Under the pieces are notes generated by a model. That model had not been told where the DNA came from and ran no database searches. It worked only from the letters and a program-made list of their open reading frames with translations. Position numbers and translations under genes: made by a program. From positions 1-5,684 of the forward strand of contig CALWJG010000112.1 of the NCBI GenBank assembly GCA_944380945.1: 5,684 bases of DNA. The letters run 5' to 3'. Origin of the DNA: an uncultured Agathobaculum sp. (GTDB taxonomy: Bacteria; Bacillota; Clostridia; Oscillospirales; Butyricicoccaceae). Each line of letters starts with the position of its first letter. The first letter of the stretch is position 1. This document shows, one piece after another, positions 1 to 5,684 of this stretch.

Positions 1-425
1 GCGAGCCACAGCGCGACGAACCCGCCCGTGATGGACGCGCAGCGCGTGCCGCCGTCCGCCTGGATGACGTCGCAGTCCACGGTGATCTGGCGCTCGCCGA
101 GCGCTGCGCGGTCGACCACCGCGCGCAGGCTGCGCCCGATCAGGCGCTGGATCTCGCTCGAGCGGCCGTCCAGCTTGAGGCTCTTGATGTCGCGCTTTTT
201 GCGCGTGTTCGTGGCGCGCGGGAGCATGGCGTATTCCGCCGTCACCCAGCCGAGACCCTTGCCCTCGAGGAAGGGCGGCACCTTATCCTCCACCGAGGCG
301 GTGCAGATCACCTTGGTGTTGCCCATCTCGACCAGCACCGAGCCCTCGGCATACATGGTATAGTTCGTTGTGATCTTCACCGGACGCATCGCGCCCGGGG
401 TTCTTCCGTCCGGTCTCTGCATCAT
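1..425 (-). CDS. rph: Ribonuclease PH, N-terminal part (3' end outside window)
   Basis: RNase PH is a phosphate-dependent 3'-to-5' exoribonuclease that trims tRNA precursors, working as a hexameric ring in the cytoplasm. The 141 complete codons visible match the first ~60% of this ~245-residue family. Motifs seen are RPDGR near residues 4-8, EGSVLVEMGNTKVICTASVE (27-46), VPPFLEGKG, the block GWVTAEYAMLPRATNTR (59-75), EIQRLIGRSLRAVVD (91-105) and DCDVIQADGGTR (117-128). By alignment to the Bacillus subtilis enzyme as I remember it, Arg88 and Gly126-Thr127-Arg128 are the phosphate-binding residues, and all are present. Two ATGs stand side by side at 425-423 and 422-420. An AAGGAGG ribosome binding site at 438-432 lies 6 bases before the first and 9 before the second, so either could be used. 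The first overlaps the ftsY stop codon, suggesting translational coupling. The gene is cut by the window edge, with no frameshift in the visible part. Confidence 0.96.
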   Translation of the reverse strand, partial: MMQRPDGRTPGAMRPVKITTNYTMYAEGSVLVEMGNTKVICTASVEDKVPPFLEGKGLGWVTAEYAMLPRATNTRKKRDIKSLKLDGRSSEIQRLIGRSLRAVVDRAALGERQITVDCDVIQADGGTRCASITGGFVALWL

Positions 426-1345
426 TCGTTTCCTCCTTCAGACGGCAGCAGCGCTTCGAGGAAGGACGCGCGGTCGAAATCGACCAGATCGTCGATCCCC
501 TCGCCCACGCCGACCAGCTTGACCGGCACGCCGAGCCCCGCCGAGATCGCGATCACGATGCCGCCCTTGGCGGTGCCGTCCAGCTTGGTGAGGATGATGC
601 CGGTCAGGTGCGCGGCCTTGTTGAACTCCTCCGCCTGATGCACCGCGTTCTGGCCCGTGGTCGCGTCCAGCACGAGCAGGGTCTCGCGCGAGGCGTCCGG
701 CAGCTCGCGGCCGATGACGCGGTCGATCTTGGCCAGCTCGTTCATCAGGTTGGCCTTGTTGTGCAGGCGGCCCGCGGTGTCGACGATGATCACGTCGCTC
801 CCGCGCGCCTTGGCTGCGGAGATCGAGTCGAACACGACCGCCGCGGGGTCCGCGCCCTCGCCGTGGCGCACGATGTCCGCGCCCGCGCGTTTGGCCCAGA
901 TCTCGAGCTGGTCGGCCGCCGCGGCGCGGAAGGTATCCGCGGCGGACAGCATGACCTTTTTGCCCTCGCTGACGTACCGCGCGGCCAGCTTGCCGATCGA
1001 CGTGGTCTTGCCCACGCCGTTGACGCCAATGACCAAAATGACCGCAGGCTTACCCGAAACATCCAGCGGCTGATTGTCCAGCATATTGTCGGTCAGCACC
1101 TCGCGCAGCAGCTCGCGCAGCTCGGGCGCGGTGGTGATCTTGCGGAGCTTGGCGCGCTTTTCCACCTCGGCGACGATCTTCGCGGAGGTCTCCGCGCCCA
1201 CGTCGGACAGGATGAGCGCCTCTTCCAGCTCCTCGAGCAGGTCCTCGTCGATCTTGACGAACGCCGCGAACACGTTATCCAGCGAGCGGTTCACCGCGTC
1301 GCTGGTCTTTTGCAAACCCTGTTTGATCTTATCAAATAATCCCAT
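422..1345 (-). CDS. ftsY: Signal recognition particle receptor FtsY
   Basis: FtsY is the SRP receptor GTPase. It docks Ffh-bound translating ribosomes at the cytoplasmic membrane and hands them to SecYEG. This 307-residue protein is the short Gram-positive form without the long acidic A domain of E. coli FtsY. It starts MGLFDKIKQGLQKT, an amphipathic helix suited to membrane contact. A helical N domain follows to about residue 95, with the SDVG motif at 47-50. The GTPase domain then shows P-loop GVNGVGKTT (107-115), DTFRAAA (137-143), DTAGR (189-193), TKLDG (253-257) and GVGEGIDDL (279-287). The GVGE form points to FtsY rather than its paralogue Ffh. The start at 1345 is supported by AGGAG at 1356-1352, spaced 6 bases. 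It lies 45 bases after smc with no convincing promoter between them, and its TGA stop overlaps the rph start, so it is probably the middle gene of an smc-ftsY-rph operon. Confidence 0.98.
   Translation of the reverse strand: MGLFDKIKQGLQKTSDAVNRSLDNVFAAFVKIDEDLLEELEEALILSDVGAETSAKIVAEVEKRAKLRKITTAPELRELLREVLTDNMLDNQPLDVSGKPAVILVIGVNGVGKTTSIGKLAARYVSEGKKVMLSAADTFRAAAADQLEIWAKRAGADIVRHGEGADPAAVVFDSISAAKARGSDVIIVDTAGRLHNKANLMNELAKIDRVIGRELPDASRETLLVLDATTGQNAVHQAEEFNKAAHLTGIILTKLDGTAKGGIVIAISAGLGVPVKLVGVGEGIDDLVDFDRASFLEALLPSEGGNE
432..438 (-). promoter_or_regulatory. Ribosome binding site of rph inside the ftsY 3' end
   Basis: AAGGAGG (minus strand, 438 to 432) is a near-perfect Shine-Dalgarno sequence within the last codons of ftsY. 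It can serve either of the tandem ATG codons at 425 and 422, with spacings of 6 and 9 bases, so it does not decide between them. Confidence 0.8.
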
Positions 1346-1351
1346 ATTCTT

Positions 1352-1356
1352 CTCCT
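1352..1356 (-). promoter_or_regulatory. Ribosome binding site of ftsY
   Basis: AGGAG (minus strand, 1356 to 1352) stands 6 bases before the ATG at 1345. It supports this ATG as the start, and the resulting N terminus MGLFDKIK is typical of short FtsY proteins. Confidence 0.8.
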
Positions 1357-1371
1357 GACTATATTGATGCG

Positions 1372-1387
1372 CCGGCAGGCACGCCGG
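1372..1387 (-). other. Short GC hairpin in the smc-ftsY gap, not a terminator
   Basis: Four bases after the smc stop, the minus strand reads CCGGC, a 6-base loop, then GCCGG, a 5-bp stem. No T tract follows, so it is not an intrinsic terminator and transcription should continue into ftsY. In sequence this GC-rich a 5-bp stem may be accidental. A role in mRNA processing is only a possibility. Confidence 0.25.
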
Positions 1388-1390
1388 TTT

Positions 1391-4300
1391 TCATCGGATC
1401 GCGCTGCCCAGCTGCTTTTCCGCCTCGGCGAGGTTGAGCATGAGCATCTTGGACACGCCCTGCTCCTGCATGGTCACGCCGTAGAGCATATCGGCCTCCT
1501 CCATGGTGCCGCGGCGGTGTGTGATGACGATGAACTGGGTCGAATCGGTCAGCCGCCGGATGTACTGCGCGAACCGCGCGACGTTGACGTCGTCCAGCGC
1601 GGCCTCGATCTCGTCGAGCACGCAGAAGGGCGTGGGCCGCAGCTTGAGGATGGCAAAGTACAGCGCGATCGCCACGAACGCTTTTTCGCCGCCCGAGAGC
1701 AGCGTCAGCGTCTTGACCGACTTGCCCGGCGGGGACACGCGGATGTCGATGCCGCAGTTCAAAATATCCGAGGTGTCGGCCAGCGACAGCTCGGCAAAGC
1801 CGCCGCCGAAGATCTCGCGGAAGGTCTGGCCGAAATAGGCGTTGAGCTTGGCGAACGCCGACGCGAAGATCTCCTTCATGTTGACGGTCAGCTGCTCGAT
1901 GACCTTGTAGAGCTCCTTCTGGGCCTTTTCCAGATCGTCCTTCTGGCCGCCCATGAACGTATACCGCTCGAGCACCTGCTTGTATTCCTCGACCGCGTCC
2001 AGATTGACGTTGCCCAGCGCGCGCATTTTAGCGCGCAGGCCCTTGGCCTGCTCGCGCGCCGCGGGCACGTTTTCCAGCGGCTGCGCGACCTCGGCCGCGG
2101 GGGTGGGCGTCAGCTCATAGCTTTCCCACATTTTGTCCAGTATCTGCGCTTCCTCGTTTTTCAGCTGGCCCGCCCGGTTTTCCAGACGCGCCGCCTCGCG
2201 CTCGAGGTTCAGGATCTCTTCGTTTTTGCCCTGCGCTTCGCGCTCCACCCGGGCACGCGCGCCTTCGATCTGCTCGCGCCGCGCCATCTGCGCGGCGATC
2301 TGCCCGTTCAGGCGCTCGGTGACCGCGCCGGTGTCCTCCCGGCTGGTCTGCGCCTGCGCGAGCGCTTCGGTCAGGCGGACGATCTCGGCTTCAAAGCCCG
2401 CGATGGTGTCCGCCGCGCCGGATACGCCGGCGTCCAGCTCGCCCTTGAGCTGCTCGAGATCGGCCAGCGCGCGGGTCTCGCTCGCGGCCTCCGACCGGTT
2501 CTCCGCAATCTCGGCCTGCAACGCCGCGGCCTGCGCGGCGTTGTCCGCCGCCTGCGCTTCGAGCGCGTCCATGGCGCTGCGGCAGTCCGCGGTCTGCTGC
2601 TCCGCCGCGGCGCACGCCTGCCGCACCTCGGCTTCGCGCGCGGTGCAGCGGGCGATGGTATCCTGATACTGCTGCCCCGCGGCCGCGAGGTTGTCCCGCT
2701 CGAGCAGCAGCCCGTCGTACTGGTGCTGCAGGCTGTCGAGCAGCGCGCCGTGCTGGGTGACCGAGGCGCGCAGGCCGGCCTCATCCTGCTCCGCGCGGAT
2801 GCGCTCGGCCTCGATGGCCTTGAGGTCGTAATCGAGCGCCGCGAGCTCCTCTCTGGCGGCGTGGAACGCCTGCTCCGCCGCCTTGTGCTGTGCGGCGAGC
2901 GTTTTTGCCTGCTCCTGCGCCGCGCGCAGGCGGCCCGCGCGGGCGAGCGCGCCCGTGCCGCGCGAGGCCGAGCCGCCGGTCATCGCGCCGCCGGCCTGGA
3001 TGATCTGTCCGTCCAGCGTGACGATGCGGAAGCGGTGGCCGTACGCTTTGGCGAGCGAGAGCGCGGTGTCCATATTTTCACACACGACCGTGCGCGCCAG
3101 CAGATTGCGCACAACGGCCGCATAGCGGTCGTCAAACCCGACCAGACGGTCGGCTGTGCCGAAGCAGCCCTGCCGCCGGTCCAGCCCGTCCTCCCGCAGC
3201 GAGGCGGGGCGGATGGTGTCGATGGGCAGGAAGGTGGCGCGGCCGCCGTCCGTGCGTTTGAGATATTCGATGCAGCGCTTGCCGTCCGCCGACGTGTCCA
3301 CCACGATGGAGGACGCGGACGCGCCGAGCGCGGTGTCGATCGCGGTGACGAATTTGTCCTCGGTCGTGATCAGCGCGGAGACCGGGCCGTGCACGCCGCG
3401 CATCGCGCCGCGCTCCGCCTGCTGCATGACCGCTTTGACCGATCGGGAAAAGCCCTCGTAGTCGCGCTGCATGTCGGACAGCATTTTGACGCGGCCCTGC
3501 ACCTCGGTCAGCGCGGCGGCGGCCTTGTTCAGCTCGGCCTGCAGCGTCTCCACCTTTTTGCGGCGGCTCTCCGCCTTGAGCGCTATGCCCTGCGCCTTGT
3601 TCTTCGCGCCTGCAAGCGTGTCCAGACAGCCGCGCATGCGCGTCTCGAGCGCCTCGTGCGCCTGCCGCTCCTTTTCCAGCCGCCTGCCCGCGGCCTCGAT
3701 GTCCGCGGCGATGGTATCCCGCCGCCCGTCCATGCCGGAGAGCGCGGTCTCGGCCGCGGTGCGGTCGAGCGCGAGTGCGTGCAGCGCATCCTGCTGCGCC
3801 TGCCGCGCCTGCTCGGCCTGCCGCAGGTCGTGCTCCGCCGCCGCGCGCTGCGCGGCCTGCGCCTGCGCCTGCGCGGACAGGTCGGCCTGCCGGGCGGTCA
3901 GCCCGTCGTGCTGGGCGTCCAGCAGCTCGATGCGCGCGCGCCGCGCCGCCAGCTGGGCGCTCAGGTTCTGCGCCTGACCCGCGCGCTGCTCGCTCTCGCG
4001 GCGGGCGCGGTCGATATTCTCCCTGTTGTTCTGGATGTTGGCCTGCAAAACCGCCGCGCGGCTCGCCTGCTCGGCGGCGCGCTGTTCGGTCTCACGCAGC
4101 TGCTGGCGCAGGCGGTCGGCCTCGCGGTCGATCTCCCGCATATCCGCGGCGAGCTGCTCGGACTGGCTGTAAAACGCCTGCTGCGCCTGCTTTGCGTCGT
4201 CCAGCTGACCGGTGCAGGTCCGGGTATCCTGCTCGAGCTTGGCGGAATCCGCCTTGATGCGGTCGAGCGAGATGAGCCACAGCGAGATCTCGAGCACGCG

Positions 4301-4966
4301 CAGCTCATCGCGCAGCAGCAGGAACTGCTTTGCCTTTTCCGCCTGCTTTTCCAGCGGGCCGACCTGCCGCTCGAGCTCGTCGTACAGGTCGCGGATGCGG
4401 TTCAGGTTTTCCTCGGTCGCGGCGAGCTTGCGCTCTGCCTCCTCCTTGCGGTAGCGGAACTTGGTGATGCCGGCGGCCTCCTCGAAGATCTCGCGCCGGT
4501 CCTCGCTCTTGAGCGACAGGATCTCGTCGATGCGGCCCTGTCCGATGATGGAATAGCCGTCGCGCCCCAGACCTGTGTCCATGAACAGCTCGTGGATATC
4601 GCGCAGGCGGCAGTGCTTTTTGTTGAGGAAGTATTCGCTCTCCCCCGAGCGGTAATAGCGGCGGGTCACCATGATCTCGGTGAACTCCGAGCGGAACACG
4701 CCCTCGGAATTATCCAAAATCAGCGAGACCTCGGCAAAGCCGACCGGCCCTCGCTTGGCCGTGCCGCTGAAAATGACGTCCTCCATCTTGGCGCCGCGCA
4801 GCGAGCGGGAAGACTGCTCGCCCAGCACCCAGCGGATGGCGTCCGATATATTGGATTTACCTGAGCCGTTCGGCCCGACGATAGCGGTCATGCCGCCGAG
4901 GAATTTGATCTCCGTCCGGTCCGGGAACGACTTGAAGCCCTGTAAGATCAGGCTTTTGAGTACCAT
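1391..4966 (-). CDS. smc: Chromosome segregation protein SMC (condensin ATPase)
   Basis: SMC dimers act with ScpA and ScpB as an ATP-driven, DNA-loop-extruding clamp that compacts and separates chromosomes. The 1191-residue product has the full family architecture and usual length. The N-terminal head starts MVLKSLILQGFKSF and carries Walker A GPNGSGKSN (31-39), the LRGAKMEDVIF segment (57-66) and the Q-loop glutamine in IIGQGRIDE (Q143). Two long charged, Ala/Gln/Glu-rich coiled coils (about 165-510 and 675-1030) flank the hinge (about 524-670), which begins near GVHGPVSALI and ends with the glycine motif GGAMTGG (659-665). The C-terminal head has signature LSGGEK (1090-1095), Walker B ending VLDE (D1118, catalytic E1119) and the ITHRRGTME switch region. 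No key residue is missing. The frame stays open upstream to 5065, but the ATG at 4966 gives the family N terminus, has AGAGGTG just ahead of it and lies downstream of the predicted promoter. It heads the smc-ftsY-rph unit. Confidence 0.99.
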   Translation of the reverse strand: MVLKSLILQGFKSFPDRTEIKFLGGMTAIVGPNGSGKSNISDAIRWVLGEQSSRSLRGAKMEDVIFSGTAKRGPVGFAEVSLILDNSEGVFRSEFTEIMVTRRYYRSGESEYFLNKKHCRLRDIHELFMDTGLGRDGYSIIGQGRIDEILSLKSEDRREIFEEAAGITKFRYRKEEAERKLAATEENLNRIRDLYDELERQVGPLEKQAEKAKQFLLLRDELRVLEISLWLISLDRIKADSAKLEQDTRTCTGQLDDAKQAQQAFYSQSEQLAADMREIDREADRLRQQLRETEQRAAEQASRAAVLQANIQNNRENIDRARRESEQRAGQAQNLSAQLAARRARIELLDAQHDGLTARQADLSAQAQAQAAQRAAAEHDLRQAEQARQAQQDALHALALDRTAAETALSGMDGRRDTIAADIEAAGRRLEKERQAHEALETRMRGCLDTLAGAKNKAQGIALKAESRRKKVETLQAELNKAAAALTEVQGRVKMLSDMQRDYEGFSRSVKAVMQQAERGAMRGVHGPVSALITTEDKFVTAIDTALGASASSIVVDTSADGKRCIEYLKRTDGGRATFLPIDTIRPASLREDGLDRRQGCFGTADRLVGFDDRYAAVVRNLLARTVVCENMDTALSLAKAYGHRFRIVTLDGQIIQAGGAMTGGSASRGTGALARAGRLRAAQEQAKTLAAQHKAAEQAFHAAREELAALDYDLKAIEAERIRAEQDEAGLRASVTQHGALLDSLQHQYDGLLLERDNLAAAGQQYQDTIARCTAREAEVRQACAAAEQQTADCRSAMDALEAQAADNAAQAAALQAEIAENRSEAASETRALADLEQLKGELDAGVSGAADTIAGFEAEIVRLTEALAQAQTSREDTGAVTERLNGQIAAQMARREQIEGARARVEREAQGKNEEILNLEREAARLENRAGQLKNEEAQILDKMWESYELTPTPAAEVAQPLENVPAAREQAKGLRAKMRALGNVNLDAVEEYKQVLERYTFMGGQKDDLEKAQKELYKVIEQLTVNMKEIFASAFAKLNAYFGQTFREIFGGGFAELSLADTSDILNCGIDIRVSPPGKSVKTLTLLSGGEKAFVAIALYFAILKLRPTPFCVLDEIEAALDDVNVARFAQYIRRLTDSTQFIVITHRRGTMEEADMLYGVTMQEQGVSKMLMLNLAEAEKQLGSAIR
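3855..3872. repeat. Three tandem copies of GCCTGC within smc
   Basis: The hexamer GCCTGC occurs three times in a row on the plus strand. On the coding strand it gives alternating GCG and CAG codons, an Ala-Gln run inside the first SMC coiled coil. The unit length is a multiple of three, so gain or loss of a copy would keep the frame. It most likely reflects the Ala/Gln-rich helix and the GC-rich codon use. Confidence 0.6.
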
Positions 4967-4970
4967 GTAA

Positions 4971-4977
4971 CACCTCT
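4971..4977 (-). promoter_or_regulatory. Ribosome binding site of smc
   Basis: AGAGGTG (minus strand, 4977 to 4971) precedes the ATG at 4966. Its AGAGG core lies 6 bases away. It selects 4966 over the in-frame ATG at 4984, which is upstream of it. Confidence 0.65.
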
Positions 4978-4980
4978 GCC

Positions 4981-4999
4981 CCATATAACGTATATATGG
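4981..4999 (-). promoter_or_regulatory. AT-rich inverted repeat at the predicted smc transcription start
   Basis: CCATATA (4981-4987) and TATATGG (4993-4999) form a perfect 7-bp inverted repeat around 5 bases. It sits directly downstream of the smc -10 box, spanning about +1 to +17 of the predicted transcript. It could be an operator for a dimeric repressor, or a hairpin at the mRNA 5' end just ahead of the ribosome binding site. The symmetry is seen; either function is inferred. Confidence 0.45.
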
Positions 5000-5003
5000 T
5001 TTT

Positions 5004-5032
5004 ATTTTACCACCGCAGCGCCGTGTTTTCAA
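5004..5032 (-). promoter_or_regulatory. Sigma-A type promoter of smc (extended -10)
   Basis: On the minus strand, TTGAAA (5032-5027) and TAAAAT (5009-5004) each match the housekeeping -35 and -10 consensus at 5 of 6 positions with a 17-base spacer. A TG one base before the -10 box (5012-5011) makes it an extended -10. The start would be near 4997, giving a ~31-base leader before smc. It is the only convincing promoter seen for the smc-ftsY-rph unit. Confidence 0.75.
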
Positions 5033-5041
5033 TGCGCAAAC

Positions 5042-5068
5042 CCACAATTTACACCCTGTCCACAATTT
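5042..5068. repeat. Pair of 9-bp direct repeats between divergent promoters
   Basis: CCACAATTT occurs at 5042-5050 and again at 5060-5068, 18 bases apart start to start. The pair lies almost exactly midway between the -35 boxes of the smc promoter and the NTF2-like gene promoter. A transcription factor site shared by both promoters is possible. The spacing is not a whole number of helical turns, and no known regulator motif was recognised. Confidence 0.4.
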
Positions 5069-5079
5069 TTGAGCCCCGC

Positions 5080-5109
5080 TGGACAGCCGCCCGCCCGGCG
5101 TGCTATCAT
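5080..5109 (+). promoter_or_regulatory. Sigma-A type promoter of the NTF2-like gene (extended -10)
   Basis: TGGACA (5080-5085) and TATCAT (5104-5109) each match the -35 and -10 consensus at 5 of 6 positions, with an 18-base spacer. A TG at 5101-5102 makes an extended -10. Transcription would begin near 5116, leaving a leader of about 24 bases that contains the ribosome binding site. Confidence 0.7.
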
Positions 5110-5125
5110 AAAGGCACAGACAGAC

Positions 5126-5131
5126 AGGAGG
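5126..5131 (+). promoter_or_regulatory. Ribosome binding site of the NTF2-like gene
   Basis: AGGAGG stands 8 bases before the ATG at 5140. It decides this start over the in-frame ATGs at 4996 and 5032, which lie upstream of the predicted promoter and would add residues unrelated to the fold. Confidence 0.85.
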
Positions 5132-5139
5132 CGGGCGCG

Positions 5140-5559
5140 ATGGATCAGCGCGAGAAACAGGTGCGGCAGTGGTTCGATATGTGGCTGACCGCGCAGGATA
5201 CCGGCATCACGGCGCTCTTCACGCCGGACTGCGTGTACACCGAAAGCTGGGGGCCGCAGTACCACGGCGCCGCGCAGGTCAAGCACTGGTTTGACGAATG
5301 GAACACGCGCGGCCGCGTGCTCGTGTGGGACATCCGGCAGTTTTTCCATCAGGGCGGCCAGACCGTGGCCGAATGGCATTTCTGCGACCGGATGCACGAC
5401 GGCCGAGTAGAGGAATTCGACGGCATGTCGCTCATCCGCTGGGCGGCGGACGGCCGCATCGCCGCGCTCACCGAGTTCGGCTGCAACGTCCACACCTATG
5501 ACCCCTACGCAGACGGCCCTGTTCCCCGTTTCCGGGACGAAACGATAAGCTGGTTTTGA
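5140..5559 (+). CDS. NTF2/SnoaL-like domain protein, function unknown
   Basis: This gene encodes a 139-residue soluble protein with no signal peptide or membrane segment. The pattern fits the NTF2-like (SnoaL) alpha+beta cone fold. There is an N-terminal helix (REKQVRQWFDMWLTAQD, 4-20), then LFTPDCVYTESWGPQYHG (26-43), where a catalytic or ligand pocket often begins. A helix ending AAQVKHWFDEW (44-54) follows, then strands VLVWDIRQFFHQGG, TVAEWHFCDRMHDGRVEEFDGMSLIRW and GRIAALTEFGC. The fold is used by isomerases, dehydratases, cyclases and non-enzymatic binding proteins, so no reaction can be assigned. It is rich in tryptophan (nine: 11, 15, 37, 50, 54, 63, 79, 101, 138), consistent with an aromatic-lined pocket. 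It is transcribed opposite to all neighbours, between rnc and smc, with its own promoter and terminator, and its base composition resembles the surroundings. The family call is from recognition, not a search. It probably has nothing functional to do with SMC. Confidence 0.9.
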   Translation: MDQREKQVRQWFDMWLTAQDTGITALFTPDCVYTESWGPQYHGAAQVKHWFDEWNTRGRVLVWDIRQFFHQGGQTVAEWHFCDRMHDGRVEEFDGMSLIRWAADGRIAALTEFGCNVHTYDPYADGPVPRFRDETISWF

Positions 5560-5569
5560 CCTGCCGCAC

Positions 5570-5605
5570 AAAAAATCCCTCGGGACCCATCCCGAGGGAT
5601 TTTTT
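5570..5605. terminator. Bidirectional intrinsic terminator between the NTF2-like gene and rnc
   Basis: A perfect 15-bp inverted repeat (5570-5584 with 5591-5605) surrounds the 6-base loop ACCCAT. The core stem TCCCTCGGG/CCCGAGGGA is flanked by six A on the left and six T on the right. On the plus strand the T tract ends the NTF2-like transcript, 10 bases after its stop. On the minus strand the A tract becomes a T tract and ends rnc, whose stop is at 5633. This separates smc transcription from rnc. Confidence 0.93.
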
Positions 5606-5632
5606 CCGGCAATGCCGTATCAGCGGCGCCGC

Positions 5633-5684
5633 CTATTCTACGCCCATGGTCCTCAGCGCCTGCTTGGCCGCCATCTGCTCGGCC
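5633..5684 (-). CDS. rnc: Ribonuclease III, last 16 residues
   Basis: Reading leftward from 5683, the minus strand encodes AEQMAAKQALRTMGVE and then TAG (5635-5633). An AEQxAAKxAL helix near the C terminus is typical of the final helix of the double-stranded RNA-binding domain of RNase III, which cuts rRNA precursors and other duplex RNAs. The position beside smc supports this, since rnc usually lies directly upstream of smc in Firmicutes. Only the tail is present, so the nuclease domain cannot be seen. Another protein ending in a dsRNA-binding domain is possible but unlikely. Confidence 0.78.
   Translation of the reverse strand, partial: AEQMAAKQALRTMGVE

Noticed and set aside
28..363. A plus-strand open frame opposite rph
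   Set aside because: The minus-strand frame here encodes unmistakable RNase PH motifs, and the plus-strand product is a low-complexity Arg/Ser-rich shadow.
608..1339. A plus-strand open frame antisense to ftsY
   Set aside because: It is in codon register with ftsY and is explained by the same rarity of TTA, CTA and TCA codons. Its translation shows no domain-like pattern.
4967..5065. A longer SMC with 33 extra N-terminal residues, including an in-frame ATG at 4984
   Set aside because: The extension runs through the predicted promoter and ribosome binding site, and the ATG at 4966 gives the conserved SMC N terminus with a Shine-Dalgarno sequence close upstream.
5058..5066. A possible DnaA box (CTGTCCACA) upstream of smc
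   Set aside because: It matches the TTWTNCACA consensus at only 7 of 9 positions, with no second good box nearby, and the locus is not a typical origin region. One weak match is expected by chance.
4996..5139. A plus-strand start at 4996 that would lengthen the NTF2-like protein by 48 residues
   Set aside because: The extra part spans both divergent promoters and lacks a ribosome binding site. AGGAGG at 5126-5131 points clearly to the ATG at 5140.
5029..5571. A minus-strand 180-codon open frame opposite the NTF2-like gene
   Set aside because: It overlaps both promoters and ends in the NTF2-like gene terminator. It has no supporting ribosome binding site, while the plus-strand frame has a recognisable fold and full expression signals.

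Overview
The window is a GC-rich bacterial chromosome segment. Almost everything lies on the minus strand, in the order rnc (3' end only), smc, ftsY, rph (5' part only). One small plus-strand gene sits between rnc and smc. The rnc-smc-ftsY order, an FtsY without an acidic domain, and an SMC with the signature stretch LSGGEKAFVAIAL and Walker B stretch VLDEIEAALDD suggest a high-GC Clostridia member, plausibly Oscillospiraceae/Ruminococcaceae. That placement is inferred from gene order and protein style and was not checked by a search.

Layout from right to left, following minus-strand transcription. Positions 5633-5684 encode the last residues of RNase III. Positions 5570-5605 form a perfect hairpin with A and T tracts on both sides, which should stop rnc transcription from one side and the plus-strand gene from the other. 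Positions 5140-5559 (+) encode a 139-residue NTF2/SnoaL-like protein with its own extended -10 promoter and a strong ribosome binding site. The 173-base region 4967-5139 holds two divergent promoters, a pair of 9-bp direct repeats midway between them, and an AT-rich palindrome at the predicted smc transcription start. Positions 1391-4966 encode the full-length SMC chromosome-organising ATPase. After a 45-base gap comes ftsY (422-1345), the signal recognition particle receptor. Its stop codon overlaps the start of rph (1-425, cut by the window edge), which encodes the tRNA 3'-end trimming enzyme RNase PH.

The three minus-strand genes smc, ftsY and rph look like one transcript from the promoter at 5004-5032. 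They join chromosome segregation, co-translational membrane targeting and tRNA maturation, all housekeeping functions. The insertion of the NTF2-like gene and the bidirectional terminator appears to have separated smc from rnc.

I see no mobile element, CRISPR array, tRNA or rRNA, and no evidence of a novel multi-gene system. The points most worth a second look are the smc/NTF2-like divergent regulatory region and the uncharacterised NTF2-like gene itself.
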